This document shows, piece by piece, positions 12,458-23,937 of a stretch of 64,000 bases of DNA. Source of the stretch: Parapristionchus giblindavisi (Eukaryota; Nematoda; Chromadorea; Rhabditida; Diplogasteridae); NCBI GenBank assembly GCA_943737045.1, contig CALSFV010000297.1, positions 1 through 64,000 of the forward strand, given 5' to 3'. How positions within the stretch are numbered: the first letter of the stretch is position 1; every line of letters starts with the position of its first letter. A program made the translations under genes and the position numbers. The notes beneath the pieces were generated by a model. It saw only the letters and a program-made list of their open reading frames with translations, was not told the DNA's origin and did not search any database.

Positions 12458-12736
12458 AAAGGTAGCGTGCGCACGTATGAATATTTATCACGAATGGTAA
12501 TAATAACAACAAAATAAATAATATGTGTAGAAAGTTACCAGTGTTGATCGATGGCTGCGGAAACTTCTTACAGTACTGATATACACTATCAGATTATTAC
12601 ACTCGAGACCCAATGCACCGTAACACCAACGTCTACGCTGATGCCACAACGTTCCAAACTATTGCTAATATCGATCGGCTTTCAAGATCTTGTTCATTTC
12701 AGGGTCCTCGAGTGATAGTTTTTCGCAATGATATCG

Positions 12737-12889
12737 GATGCAAATCGTTACCCCGATACACTTTCCGGGCAAACGAATACCCCAAATGGTGAATTATTCA
12801 ACGGCTGAATTCACCATTTGGGGTAATCGTTTGCCAGGAAAGTGTATCGGGGTAACGATTTGCCAGGTAAGTTTGCTCTCAGTGTGGGA
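12737..12889. repeat. foldback MITE, family E
   Basis: AAATCGTTACCCCGATACAC and its reverse complement, and GAATACCCCAAATGGTGAAT and its partner, form almost perfect arms. The right tip GGTAAGTTTGCTCTCAGTGTG matches copies at 44612-44943 and 16572-16764. The left tip is missing. The sequence at 46880-46910 is the uninserted site. Confidence 0.8.
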
Positions 12890-12968
12890 CGCGCAAGCTG
12901 CGTTGAAGAAGACTGATTGGAGTCGATATATATATCGTTGTAAACACATGATACGGCGTGACTCCTCA

Positions 12969-13174
12969 TCTGGTATTTTGAAACTTAGAGTCTACTTAAA
13001 TTACGTCACAGACTTTAAGTAGACTTTAAGTAAACTTAAAGTGAAAGAACATTTGACGAAATGCATTACAGTATACCACACCACTTTAAGTAGACTTGCG
13101 TTTTACTTTAAGTTTACTTAAAGTCTACTTAAAGTGCGGAGATTAAGTAGACTTTTAGTTTCAAAATACCAGAG
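12969..13174. repeat. family A MITE with 3-bp target duplication TCA
   Basis: TCTGGTATTTTGAAACTT and its inverted end at 13174 are flanked by TCA on both sides (12966-12968, 13175-13177). The uninserted relative at about 46990 has a single TCA (CTTCAAATCAATAGACAG). Confidence 0.85.
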
Positions 13175-13326
13175 TCAATAGATATAACTAGAATCTCATG
13201 CAATTTCGCCGGCTATCAAAAAACTGTCTTTCACATAATTCATATTAATAATAAGTTATAATTGACCCTCTTATCATGCCATCGTTATCAGTTGTAAAGT
13301 GTAAATCTCACACTTCCTATCCAACA

Positions 13327-13399
13327 GCCCGGTTAGCTCAGTCGGTAGAGCACCAGACTCTTAATCTGGCTGTCGCGGGTTCGAGCCCCGCATCGGGCT
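13327..13399 (+). tRNA. tRNA-Lys (CUU)
   Basis: A 73-nt cloverleaf. The 7-bp acceptor stem GCCCGGT/ATCGGGC has one G-U pair. A box is TAGCTCAGTCGG, anticodon arm CCAGA-CTCTTAA-TCTGG with CTT at 13360-13362, and B box GGTTCGAGCCC. There is no intron. It is identical to the copy at 47153-47225 and lies about 250 bp upstream of the GIY-YIG gene. Confidence 0.97.
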
Positions 13400-13645
13400 T
13401 CAAAGTTTTGCACTTTTGTTTTCTTATTTCAATCGATAATTTGAAGCTACAGTGTGCTTTTTAATTTCAGAATCTTGTAAGAATATATTAAATAAATAAT
13501 TGTTCTAAGGCACGATTTTTTCCTATTTGTTATGTTGTTATATCTTTTCTCTTTTCCATGATAAATATTCGATTTTGCATATTCAATTGACCACTCTAAT
13601 TTAATCTTTCCATTCTTAACTTCATTCTCATTCATCATTTCGAAG

Positions 13646-14428
13646 ATGATGTCACTTGTCGTGCGGGCTACTCAACTACTGACCAATCCTGGTGAGTTCC
13701 TATGGATTTTTTTTCATCGTTACATTTGCCTTACGTGCCTACCCCCTGAGACGCGTAAGGCCAATGTAACAATGCGTAAGGCCTTCTGCTCGAAAATAAC
13801 TTTATCTTTTGCGAATTGCTGAAACTAAACATTAAAATCTTTTAGTATAGACATCGTTCGAGTATACCGTACTATACTGACTTATCACTCGGTTTTAGGC
13901 CCTACTCGCGTATTCACTACGGCCATCACTGCTCGTCGTTCTCACTACAACGAAGGTGATAAAAAATCTTCTCTTGACAGTAAGAACTAATCGATAATGA
14001 CAATGACAGATGCTGGAGTGGCAGAGGCTGGAGCGACAGGGATTGTGCCACAGGGCAAAGGTCGATACACCCCCGTTGACCATCGTCATGGTTATCTCGC
14101 ACAGCAGCATGATCCACCTACATGGCGACTGCACACCCCCGAAGATAATTTCTACGGTTTGGGAGAAGTATATAAGATCTCGTTCCCGTGTGGTCACGAG
14201 TACATTGGCTGCACGAAACGGCCCATAGAAATGAGAGTCAGAGAGCTCAAACGAGATAAGTTCGAAGATTGGAAGAGGCAAGGAGTGGACGTGTCGTCTT
14301 TTGAGGTTAGACTGATCAGGAGTGAGAACTTGGAGTCTTCAAAGAATGAACAGATATTGAAACATTCTCGCCAAAAAGCTAAACTGCTCAACAAGACGAT
14401 TCCCTCATGGATACATTTGCATGATTGA
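13646..14428 (+). CDS. GIY-YIG domain protein with mitochondrial-type N-terminus (copy 1)
   Basis: Three exons: 13646-13691, 13899-13979, 14040-14428, with introns of 207 and 60 bp and coherent phases (171 aa). The N-terminus (MMSLVVRATQLLTNPG, then TAITARRSHYNEGD) is Arg/Ser/Thr rich with almost no acid, like a mitochondrial presequence. The C-terminal half is a GIY-YIG nuclease fold: GEVYKISFP (GIY position), HEYIGCTKR (YIG), MRVREL (conserved Arg), NEQILKH (candidate metal-binding Glu), KLLNK (conserved Asn). Established for the family: such domains cut DNA at one metal site, and all expected residues are visible. A start at the in-frame ATG 13997 is less likely, because the two upstream exons are conserved with the second copy at 47558. 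The copy has no RNase H exons. Intron 1 holds a family D MITE. Confidence 0.72.
13718..13774. repeat. short family D MITE
   Basis: GTTACATTTGCCTTACG and CGTAAGGCCAATGTAAC arms, in intron 1 of the copy 1 GIY-YIG gene. Confidence 0.75.
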
Positions 14429-14700
14429 TAAACTAGTTATAATCTAATCTAATCTCGTATCAATGCAATGGTTTTAATTTGTAAAGGAAAAACAGATTTT
14501 GAGTCTGAATCGCATTTCGAGGAAATTTTAATTTGAAGATTTCAATCATTGAGTTCGGGTTTTTGTTGTTCAGTACAACGAAAAAGTGTGTGAAATGAGA
14601 AGACTGTTGACTCTGATCTCCCTTGTGAGATGCATTATGTAGTAATAAATCTACAGATATCAGCTAAATTTTACTTCATAAGATTTTTATGTAAAACTTT
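14429..14700 (+). other. 3' flank shared with the second GIY-YIG copy
   Basis: GAAGACTGTTGACTCTGATCTCC and the following 90 bp align to 48445-48553, immediately before the first RNase H exon of the second copy. The similarity ends at about 14700, where a dispersed repeat begins. This marks the breakpoint that removed, or never included, the RNase H exons. Confidence 0.65.
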
Positions 14701-14810
14701 GGCAATTACTATGCTTTTTTCCGACTACTTTTACAATCAAAAAATTAACACTACTTTATAATTTTCCTTCTACTTTTTCAAAATTTTAACTCCATATAGA
14801 TTGATCCGAT
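14697..14810. repeat. dispersed repeat, family H
   Basis: CCGACTACTTTTACAATC...AATTAACACTACTTT is shared with 23740-23888 and 34850-35048. Confidence 0.75.
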
Positions 14811-14831
14811 TTTTTACAAGTTAGATATTTT

Positions 14832-15430
14832 GGTGGGCATACACATTGTAACTTAAATTTTGAATCCACAAATTTGGAACTTTTTATATATAACTGTCGA
14901 ATTGTCACCATCACATTTGCAAACATAGATATGTAAATGCACGAATTGGAACTGACTATAAGGAACTCTAATTTTGAATACGCAAATTTGTAACCAGACA
15001 TTTGTAACCAAAAATTTGTAACCAAACATTTGTAAGCAGAACTTTGTAACCAGGAATTTGGAACCAAGAATTTCGGAACCAGCATATTTGAACCAAGGAT
15101 TCGCGCTGTTTGCGCGACCGTGGATGATCAATTTAGTCTCCCAAAACTAGGGTTTTACTCCTTCGATTCAAATATGCTGGTTCCAAATTTCTGGTTACAA
15201 AGTTCTGGTTACAAATGTTTGGTTACAAATTTTTGGTTACAAATTCCTGGTTACAAATTTGCGTATTCAAAATTAGAGTCCCTTATAGTCAGCAGTTCCA
15301 ATGCGTGCATTCACATAACTATGTTTGCAAATGTGAAGGTGACAATTCGACAGTTCCATTTTTTCGTTTTCAATTTGCCAGTTTCAAAGTATTGCGTTCC
15401 AATTTCTAATTTACAAAGTGTATGCCCACC
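14832..15430. repeat. foldback element of TTTGTAACCA repeats
   Basis: The left end GGTGGGCATACACATTGTAA is inverted at 15411-15430. Each arm contains five or more 13-14-bp units of the (T)TTGTAACCAGAA type plus AATTTTGAATACGCAAATTTG. The open frames in both arms are the same repetitive peptide and are not genes. Confidence 0.85.
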
Positions 15431-15439
15431 GATTTGCAC

Positions 15440-17305
15440 GTAACAGTCAATGCACTATCCAATAATGACTAGGTTAGAAGGTATTGAAAGCGCGGAAACG
15501 CGAACTAAACACGATATGCTACAGGAACTCATGCAACTATCAGACAAAGTTCAATCATCATAAAGTACAAATTATGCGCCGTACCATATTCAGCACTCCT
15601 GGAAATGGTATGCTTAAATACAAACCAGAGCTAAGGTTACTCTCCTCTCTGGCAATATTCTCCCGTAGACACAGAAAGCGTGAGGGCATTGCCAGAGCGG
15701 ACAGCTTCAAATTACGAAAAAAACAACTATCACCACGTGTTTTGTTTTCGTTACTTATCGCACTTTTAGAAGTTCTAAATCTCCCCATGCCCTAATGCGT
15801 CGGTAATTATTCCCCTGGCCTTGAATACCTATTATGTACGTAAAGTGAAGATTGTGTGGGACGTTCATTTCTTATTTTGTCAAAGTTGTAAAGTTCATTT
15901 TGTCCATTTTTTTATTTACTTATCATCCCGACGCCCACTAGAAAGACGGAAGGATCTCGTCAAATGACTCATCCTACCTATTTTTGGGACTAGTCATCCA
16001 TGGTCAACTACGCACGTCAGCCTGCCATTGATAATTTTTCTTTAAATACACACCCAGTGCTATTTTTAGCTCGATGTGTGCCTTTCAATGAAAACCAATC
16101 ACCCATGAGTAGGTCTAGGCTATGTGCTAGCTACTTCATTGCCGACTATTATAGAATTACAAAAGTTTTGCATACATCGCGCAAATGCCGAATATAGTAA
16201 ACTTCTCCACCGTTGAGAAAAACGCACTCCAAAATTTTCGCCTAATTTCGGGAGGTTTTTTCCTAACGTTTTGTAAATTCATATAATTTTATTTTTGCTG
16301 AAAGCCCAGTTAAATGACGAGAAGACGCCATAAAAATCGATGAAATAAGAGAAAATGGTATGTCGCGCGAAGAAGTGGGCGGAGTCTGAGTATTGCGCGG
16401 CAAATAGCGGAATTTGTATTGTTCGGACAGTTTAAATTCTATAATATATGTGTTATATTTTCCCATTAGTGATAACGAAGTGGCAATAAAGTTCTCGATA
16501 TAATTTCATTTGAATTATGCATATATCGTTCCGTATTGTACATGTATTTTGTGTTCGCTTATGCTCCGTTACACAGAGATTAAATTTGCCCGAGTAACGT
16601 TAGTTGGCGAGCGATTTGCCCGTATTCTGGCAAATGTTAGCCTGCATTCAGGTAAATCGATCGTTTTTGGGCTAGCATTTACCCGAATGTGGCCAAATAG
16701 TCTACATAAGCAGCGTAAGTTCACAAGTCTATTACCCATATGTGGGCAAGTTTGCACTCTGTGTACATTCGTCTTAACCTCCGCCGTAACCTCCGCCGTA
16801 ACGACGCAGACGCGGCGGAGGAGGTTGCGGCGTAAGGCACATCTAACGATGCATTATGGTCAATAAACTAAAACAATTTCGAGGATAGATCATTTCAATT
16901 ATTGTGTTATTGTTATTCTCTATCTTACCACGTTAGTTCAATGATAAGAGAGTGTATAGTAGCCGTGAAATACAATTATTGCCTAATCGTGACTATCGAA
17001 TTCCCATGGGCGCATCCCTAATCGCTCTTTCACCTATATTGTACGCTCTGAACTAACGTGAATTATATCGTTCTGTCGATGATTTGAAGAGCAAAGATAT
17101 CGAAGTCATAACCTAAGCTGACTTTGCTCTCTGTTCTGGCCATGCTTTTTTTCAATTTAGCTCGGGTTGTCATTAAAGGCAGCCCAAGCTAATTTTACTT
17201 TCCGCATTGGCGATACTCTCTCGTGGGACAAAGAAAGCTAGAGAGTATGGCCAGAGCGGAGAGTTTCAAATTAGCTCGGGGTGTGACTTTCAGGTTTCTA
17301 GAATT
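15440..17305. repeat. duplicated 5' flank of receptor P2 with MITE insertions
   Basis: It is colinear with 1680-2740 upstream of receptor P1. Insertions include family B MITEs (about 15615-15725 and 17160-17294), a family E copy at 16572-16764 (GGGCAAGTTTGCACTCTGTGT end) and a GC-rich family D MITE at 16780-16860 (CCTCCGCCGTAACGACGCAG). No gene seen. Confidence 0.6.
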
Positions 17306-17307
17306 GG

Positions 17308-20300
17308 ATGAATGTGAGTCTCAATTACTCTCATGCTGCTGTTGTCGATTCATCTGAATACATAATCAATAGTGAATATGTTCCTATCGTGAGTTGAATT
17401 TCAAACATTTCGCACAGGAAGACAAGTGTTTTACCACTGTCTATAAACACAAAATTATATTGTGCGTATAAAATGTGCTTGCATAAGAAAATGACAAACG
17501 GTGCTAACGAACGGAAGTCACAATCGAGAGGCGGGCGAGATGTAGCCTTCTACATCTCGCCCCGCCTCTCGATTGTCTCTACGCTGCCTCTCTCTAACCC
17601 GGCTGACCTTCGCCGCGCGCTATATGATATATAAAAGAGATCGGCATAGTTTCTGAACCATGCAAAACAAGAAAGTCTCTTCTACAAATGAAACAAGTGA
17701 TTTTTATACGCTCAATACTCTCATGCTGCTGTTGTCGATTCATCTGAATACATAATCAATAGTGAATATGTTCCTATCGTGAGTTGAATTTCAAACATTT
17801 CGCACAGGAAGACAAGTGTTTTACCACTGTCTATAAACACAAAATTATATTGTGCGTATAAAATGTGCTTGCATAAGAAAATGACAAACGGTGCTAACGA
17901 ACGGAAGTCACAATCGAGAGGCGGGCGAGATGTAGCCTTCTACATCTCGCCCCGCCTCTCGATTGTCTCTCCGCTGCCTCTCTCTCTAACCCGGCTGACC
18001 TTCGCCGCGCGCTATATCATATATAAAAGAGATCGGCATAGTTTCTGAACCATGCAAAGCAAGAAAGTCTCTTGTGGCTCAATACACAGAGTACAACCTC
18101 ATTGTCAGGGATGTGCAATATATTTAACACCCTATAGCTATACAATTCAATACATTTATGTTATCAGCGCTAATCGTAAATGCAGACGAGTAGCTCAGGG
18201 GCAGGGGGGGGAGGACTTTGCTTGCAAGTTCTAATTCGTTCATATTTAGTTTCATTTTACACTTTCTCTCTGTGTGTGCAAAGCTGACCTAACATATTCA
18301 GCTTCTTATTATTCGTGGCGTGACTGGAGCTCTCGCAATTTGCACATTATCATACATTATCTACAATTCGTTAGTTATAAAATGTATGGTGGAAAGAATA
18401 TTTTATGTTGATTTCAGAAGAAAGTTCTACGCCGCTCATGATAGTATAGTTCTTCTTCTCATTTCTCATTTCTCATGGACTTTGCTATTTTCATTATTTG
18501 TTTGCGTTGATTCAATGATAATGATATTTCGAATTGCTCGACTCAGGTCTGACCACTTTGTTCAATTTATTCACTTTATTAAGAGAGATGGCCGTTAATA
18601 CTCGACCACTCCCCCCCCTGGACACGTGCGCTAGCAATGAGAACTGGGAGTCCATACTTGGGTGTTAGGAGTGTCCCTGGCCCGTATTACACAAAACGGC
18701 TGAAATTTCCTGTTTGTGCCCTCAGGCTATTAGAAAAAATAATTTTTAAAAAAACTTTAAAAAATCATAATTTCTCAAATTGTTGAGATGAAGTCTGAAT
18801 ACCATCTGCGATGCGTCTAGGGTACACAGTGCTTGCTAATTCACTATTAGCATCGAATGTGCGTTGATTCCTAAACCACTTTTTTGACTCAAAATTTTAG
18901 TTTTTTCGGACAAATCATCCCTTGTTTTAGTGAGTGCCCAAAATTTCCGACCAGGTATTGTAGCCTAAGCAATTCTGCATTGATTTAACTTAAAAATGGG
19001 TTCTTCCCTATCGACCATTTTGTCGAATTTTTCGCTCGAACTTCCGTCATCGATGGTTTTCCCGAACAAATGCTGTATTTTCCAAACGATTGGTGCGGAA
19101 TTGTGGTCCACTCAAAGTTTAGAGGTGAGACGAGTAAAATGACACAAGAATCCCATCACTTGGATCAATTTGAAAATTTCGATTTTCAAGACCCGGGGGT
19201 CATGGTCTGAAAATTTCAAAATTTCTCAAGTTTGAAATGTTTTCATTTATGTGGCTTATTGTGAAGTACTAATGATGTGAATAATATTCAGCCAATGCTC
19301 AATGGCTGATCTCTCCTTTCAACCAATTTTTCGAAAATTTTCATTCTGTTTGAGTACAAAAATCAGAATTGTGTTTGAATCAGTTTCCAACTTGCTTTCT
19401 GTAACATTCTGTCATAGTACTTTAAAGATGGAGTCTTGCGAATGTCTATTCAAATGCATAGAATATCAATTATGCAAGGGACTAGTGATATGCAAGAAAT
19501 TAGCTCGAACATTCATCAATCCCGTAGCGCAGTGGTAAAAGTATTCACTAGTAAGCGTAACGTCGCGGGTACGAAACCTATTGCTGAACTTTCCTATTTT
19601 CAAAATTTCGCACCTTTACCTGTACATCAAGCATGGATTAATTTATGATTCTTGCGATCAATGAGCTGAATTAGCATAAAATAATTTATGTATGGTATGT
19701 AGAATAACTTTTGCTATATTTCTGTCTTTACAGTTTGTTCACGAAAATATTGCCCGGACACCACCTTTAAAATGTACATAATTAATATAAAAATTGTTTA
19801 TTCTCAAAAATTCTTTTTTTTTGCCATGACCCCGGGGTCATGGAAATCGATTTTTCAAAAGTGAGCCGAATGCCGGGATTTCAGTTCTATTATATTTTAC
19901 TCATCGTGAAACTGTCATTGTCATTTGCTCATTGTCGCAGCATTCGTGTCGAAAAACTGCAATATTATAGAAATTTGCCATGAAAGTAGGCACTCAAAAT
20001 GAATTTTAAGAATTTTCGAAAATAAACCATTTTCATATTGATTATGCACATTGCAAAGTACTAAGACAGAATGTTACAGAAAGCAAGTTGGAAACCGATT
20101 CAAACACGATTCTGATTTTTCACACGCATTCAGAACGAAAATTTTCGAAAAATGATTGAAAGGAGAGATCAGCCATTGAACATTGGCGGAATATTATTCA
20201 CATCATTAGTACTTCACAATAAGCCACATAAATGAAACATTTCAAACTTGAGAAATTTTGAAATTTTCGGACCATGACCCCCGTCGTCGTGTCGTGAAAA

Positions 20301-23031
20301 TCGAAATTTTCAAATTGATCCAAGTGATGGGATTCTTGTGTCATTTTACTCGTCTCACCTCTAAACTTTGAGTGGACCACAATTCCGCACCAATCGTTTG
20401 GAAAATACAGCATTTGTTTAGGAAAGCCATCGATGACGGAAGTTCAAGCGAAAAATTCGACAAAATGGTCGATCGGGAAGAACCCATTTTTAAGTTAAAT
20501 CAATGCAGAATTGCTTAGGCTACAATACCTGGTCGGAAATTTTGGGCACTCGCTAAAACAAGGGATGAGTTGTCCGAAAAAACCAAAATTTTGAGTCAAA
20601 AAGTGGTTTAGGAATCAACGCACATTCGATGCTAATAGTGAATTAGCAAGCACTGTGTACTCTAGACGCATCGCAGATGTTATTTAGACTTCATCTCAAC
20701 AATTTGAGAAATTATGATTTTTCAACGTTTTCGCACTTAAATTAATTTTTCTAATATCCTGAGGGCGCAAACAGGAAATTTCAGCCGTTTTGTGTAATAA
20801 GGGCCGGGGGCACTCCTAACACCCAAGTATGGACTCCCAGTTCTCATTGCTAGCGCACGTGTCCGGGGGTGGTCGAATATGCTCGAGTCTTAGGGAACAG
20901 GCCTCTTAATGTTATTCCCATTACCCTATTTCTTCATATACATATCAATCATTATAATATAAGTCGGAGGGGATAGATGGGGAATCTGATGATTTATATT
21001 TACAGTAGGACTCTAATCTAGCCACAGATCTCACAGGATGAGTTCTATTTTTAATACCCCAAAACAGTGGAATATACAATAAGTCAGAGACCATTTCAGA
21101 GACCCGGAAGTATTCATCCTATCTGGGGATTACTGCATGAAAACACGATCGTTTCACTGTGCGACATTATACGGTTAATAATTCCTCCCTTTTTTTCTTT
21201 TTTTTTTACATATGTGCATATTAAAGGCACACCCTAGGCTAATTTTACATTCCGTATTGGTATTACTCTCTCGTAGACAAAGAAAGTGAGAGAGCGGGAC
21301 TAGAGTGTAGAATTGTAGATTCGTTTGGGGTGTGTGAGTATTCCTTCGCGTAATATAATAGACTAAATTCCAGGCACGATTGTGTCAATATTTGCCGTAG
21401 CTATTGAGCGAACTTACGCCTCCAATCATTATCGCACTTACGATCGCAAATCTAGAACGCTCGGCTACTCCTTATTTGGAGTTGAGGTACGGCAATATAC
21501 TATAATATGTACTGTATTAGGGTATACTGTAATACCGGGATATACTGGTATTCTCATGCAATAATATTGCAGTTGTTGTTCGTAGTGGGCTTCACTATTG
21601 GAGGATATTTTGTATATGATAATGATAAGGAGTATTCCTATTGTTCTATCGTGTCACCGAGTGGACGAACATTTCACCAAACTATGAGTGTACTACATTT
21701 GCCTACGCCGTAACCTCCTCCGTCGTTGCGGCGGGGGTTACGGCTTACAATTAGACACGTAAGGCAAATGCAACGATGCATTGTGGATATTTCGTCATTA
21801 CGCTTGCCAGACGCGCCAACGCCGTCATGTAAGAGCGCGCGTTACATTTCGCTATGTACTCTACGGTGTAAATTTTGGAGTACGTTGCGACTCAAGTGCA
21901 AATCAATGATGGACCATAAAATTTCCGTGAAAGACTACGGTAAGATTATAGTAATCATAGCTCATGGACCATGATAACTATCCACTTGGGCTCCAAAACA
22001 CTTCAAAATTTACACAGAGGTTCACGTAGCGAAATGTAACGCGCGTTTAAATGGCGCCGTAGGCGCTTACCTGCGCGCAACTGTAACTACGCAAAACACA
22101 TTTTATAATCATATTAAGATTTTTACACAAAGTAAAGCGTTGAGAGTAAGCTCGAACATTATAGCTTGCTTTATTTTCAGCTATTATTACTGTGCATGGA
22201 ATTATTCGCAATAATTTCTTTTCATTTTCTTCTAAAAAAGAATAGGAATCGTCTAACTTATTTAGCTCAGTACACTCTAAGCCAGAAGTTAGAGTAATTT
22301 TATTATATATAATAATTATTACAATTACAATAACCATATTAATTATTTTAATTTTACTATTATAATTATTTTATTGCTTGTAATGGAGTAAACGTTTTCA
22401 GATATCAAATATCAGAGAATGTCAGAACGCAAGAATTAGTTCTTCCCATTGTTTGGTATTTTTTATATTTATCATCTAAATCATTGAATCATGAATTATC
22501 TATGCAATTTCGCTGTTACTGGTCTCGTTGCGCATACGCGCGTAGATAAATTATTATTATTATTTTCATATGATCATGAAAAAAATCAAACAATTTCTAA
22601 TTTTTAGGAGTCACTTCATAGTAACTGCAGGCGGTCTTTGCGCATTCCTTTCCTATCAAATCTTCTTCTACCAATATTTCGATGCGAGAGGCTATCCCGT
22701 GTTTGAGGTCGAGTAATAATAATATATAATCATAATTTTTGAGTTTTACAAGCGAACACGGTACAGAAAAGATAAATATATTATATATACGCAAACAGAG
22801 AAAAGTGTACTCCACATCATGTGAGATCTTTGAAGTGTTATATTTAAAAATAACACAAAAAGTGTTAAATACATACAAGTCTTCTGTGTTGTGGAAAACA
22901 CTTTTTCTCTGTGTTAACCTTCTATATTACCAGTATTATCCAATCTTCAGGACACAATCAATATAAATCAGATCCATGGAGTCAATATATCACTTATATC
23001 TCTATATAGATACAGGTACAGGATTACCTGA
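17308..23031 (+). CDS. Sra-superfamily-like chemoreceptor P2 (10 exons)
   Basis: Paralogue of P1, 307 aa, all junctions in phase. Exons: 17308-17388, 18302-18369, 18418-18546, 21100-21173, 21374-21486, 21573-21689, 22181-22287, 22402-22455, 22608-22707, 22951-23031. It starts MNVSLNYS. Motifs: RKFYAAHDSIVLLLISH, SGDYCMKTRSFHC, AIERTYASNHYRTYDRK, EYSYCSIVSPSGR, YQISENVRTQ and the C-terminal VNISLISLYRYRYRIT. Compared with P1, exon 1 is two codons longer and exon 9 has one extra aromatic codon. Intron 3 has grown to 2.5 kb by insertion of a 2.3-kb foldback element, and intron 1 holds a second, ATG-less copy of exon 1. The exon 6 donor is GTACTA, immediately followed by a family D MITE, so splicing efficiency there is uncertain. 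It is convergent with receptor B. Confidence 0.8.
17331..18072. repeat. 390-bp tandem duplication spanning exon 1 of receptor P2
   Basis: TCATGCTGCTGTTGTCGATT starts at 17331 and again at 17721. The unit holds most of exon 1, its donor, and an element starting GCGTATAAAATGTGCTTGC. The second exon copy has lost one base in AATTACTCT, so it cannot be read from an upstream ATG. The second unit diverges after about 18070. Confidence 0.9.
17461..17716. mobile_element. short element with (T)ATAAAA-type ends, copy 1
   Basis: The ends GCGTATAAAATGTGCTTG and CAAGTGATTTTTATACGC are inverted. The interior has a GGCGGGCGAGATGTAG / CTACATCTCGCCCCGCC hairpin and TATATGATATATAAAAGAG. Relatives lie at about 17851-18072 (truncated), 38885-39105, 60429-60690 and 61752-61935. 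Confidence 0.7.
18599..20878. mobile_element. 2.3-kb foldback element in intron 3 of receptor P2
   Basis: Arms of about 0.8 kb. The left starts TCGACCACTCCCCCCCC and GGACACGTGCGCTAGCAATG; the right ends with the reverse complement (GCGCACGTGTCC, GGGGTGGTCGA). A central loop of about 0.6 kb carries a tRNA-like sequence. There is no transposase. Flanking TA is compatible with a 2-bp target duplication but the outermost bases mismatch. Confidence 0.85.
19523..19598 (+). other. tRNA-like sequence in a foldback loop, Thr(AGT)-type
   Basis: TAGCGCAGTGG is a perfect A box. ATTCA-CTAGTAA-GCG could form a weak anticodon arm with AGT. GGTACGAAACC is a near B box. The acceptor stem is poor. I regard it as a tRNA-derived core, not a tRNA gene. 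Confidence 0.5.
21223..21336. repeat. family B MITE in intron 4 of receptor P2
   Basis: TTAAAGGCACACCCTAGGC at the left, a CTCTCTCG/GAGAGAGCG core, and TTTGGGGTGTG at the right. Confidence 0.8.
21690..21778. repeat. family D MITE abutting the exon 6 donor of P2
   Basis: TACATTTGCCTACGCCGTAA and TTACGGCTTAC...CGTAAGGCAAATGCAACG arms. The element begins within a few bases of the donor. Confidence 0.75.
22787..22914. repeat. family F MITE in intron 9 of P2
   Basis: CAGAGAAAAGTGTACTCCAC and its inverted end (GTGGAAAACACTTTTTCTCTG), with an inner AAGTGTTATATTT / AAGTGTTAAATA pair. Relatives at 39589-39735 and 55018-55118. Confidence 0.8.
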
Positions 23032-23739
23032 AATGTCATAATCTTATATGTACTCATTGTAGATTACACACCCATGAGAAGGAAAAGGTGATGAGAGCAA
23101 ATCAATCGAGTAGTCTCAACTTCCAAAGTCGATATAGGGATCATATTGAAAGAGGATGGAACTAGACACTTTCGATCGTTATTGTCAGATTGTCAATTGT
23201 CAAATTGCCAGAGTTGACAGATTTTCATATTTTCAGATTTATTCGGGTGATGGCTGGTTTAGGGAATAAAGTAGTTTTATTTTTTTGCGAGATATTATTT
23301 GAAAGAATTCGTGGATTGATGGAATACCAAAAATCAACTTCTCATCAAAGCTTTTAATTGTTATACGAGTGTGAAACCGGAAATCGATATTGATCGATAG
23401 TCGGCAAACATTAATTCTTACTCTTCTTCAAATATGGATATTTTCTTGAGCAACTTCATAATTTAAATAACATTTCTTCTCTTCTTCGAATTACTCAAGC
23501 TAGTTTTTCTCGTTTTGCTTGTTGTTTTGGTCGTTTTTCATAGAGTATTAACCGCAAACACGTGCTAAAGATCATGTAAGGTAACATTAGTGTTTTCAAA
23601 CCACAACTCTCATAAATCAACTTTTATCTTGTCGTTGGGCGCAAGTAAACATAATGTTGTGATCTCGTAATCCAAAAGCGCTATATTCATAGCAAGCTAT
23701 ACAAAAATCACTAATGTGGTGTTCAAATCGGGTAAAATT

Positions 23740-23888
23740 ATATGGAAAAGTAGAAATATTACATTCGCGTAAAGGTTTTTTATTGTAAAAGCTTGTCAAT
23801 TACGAATATATGCTACTTTTCCAACTACTTTTCAATCACAAAATTAACACTACTTTTCACTTTTCCATCTACTTTTACAAGATTTAAG
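23740..23888. repeat. dispersed repeat, family H
   Basis: TTGTCAATTACGAATATATG...AACACTACTTTTCACTTTTCC is shared with 14697-14810 and 34850-35048. It lies between the convergent 3' ends of receptors P2 and B. The rest of 23032-23937 shows no gene. Confidence 0.7.
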
Positions 23889-23937
23889 CACAAACGAAGT
23901 TAATATTTCTGATCCAAAACTGTAACGATGGCAATCA

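Larger units (their letters stand above)
12690..13325. repeat. upstream part of the tRNA-Lys/GIY-YIG segmental duplication
   Basis: The CTCGAGTGATAGTTTTTCGC, CTGCGTTGAAGAAG and TAGAATCTCATGCAATTTC blocks occur in the same order at 46860-47150. This copy carries two MITEs (12737-12889 and 12969-13174) where the other copy has none, so the other copy supplies the empty sites. Confidence 0.7.

Noticed and set aside
13899..13979. Similarity of RRSHYNEGD to the start of mature cytochrome c oxidase subunit 7C
   Set aside because: Only a few residues match. The next exons are GIY-YIG or RNase H, and no COX7C transmembrane part follows. Kept only as support for a mitochondrial-type presequence.
14786..15443. 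Repetitive frames rich in NFWLQ and GYK on both strands
   Set aside because: They come from the TTTGTAACCA-type tandem units of the foldback element.
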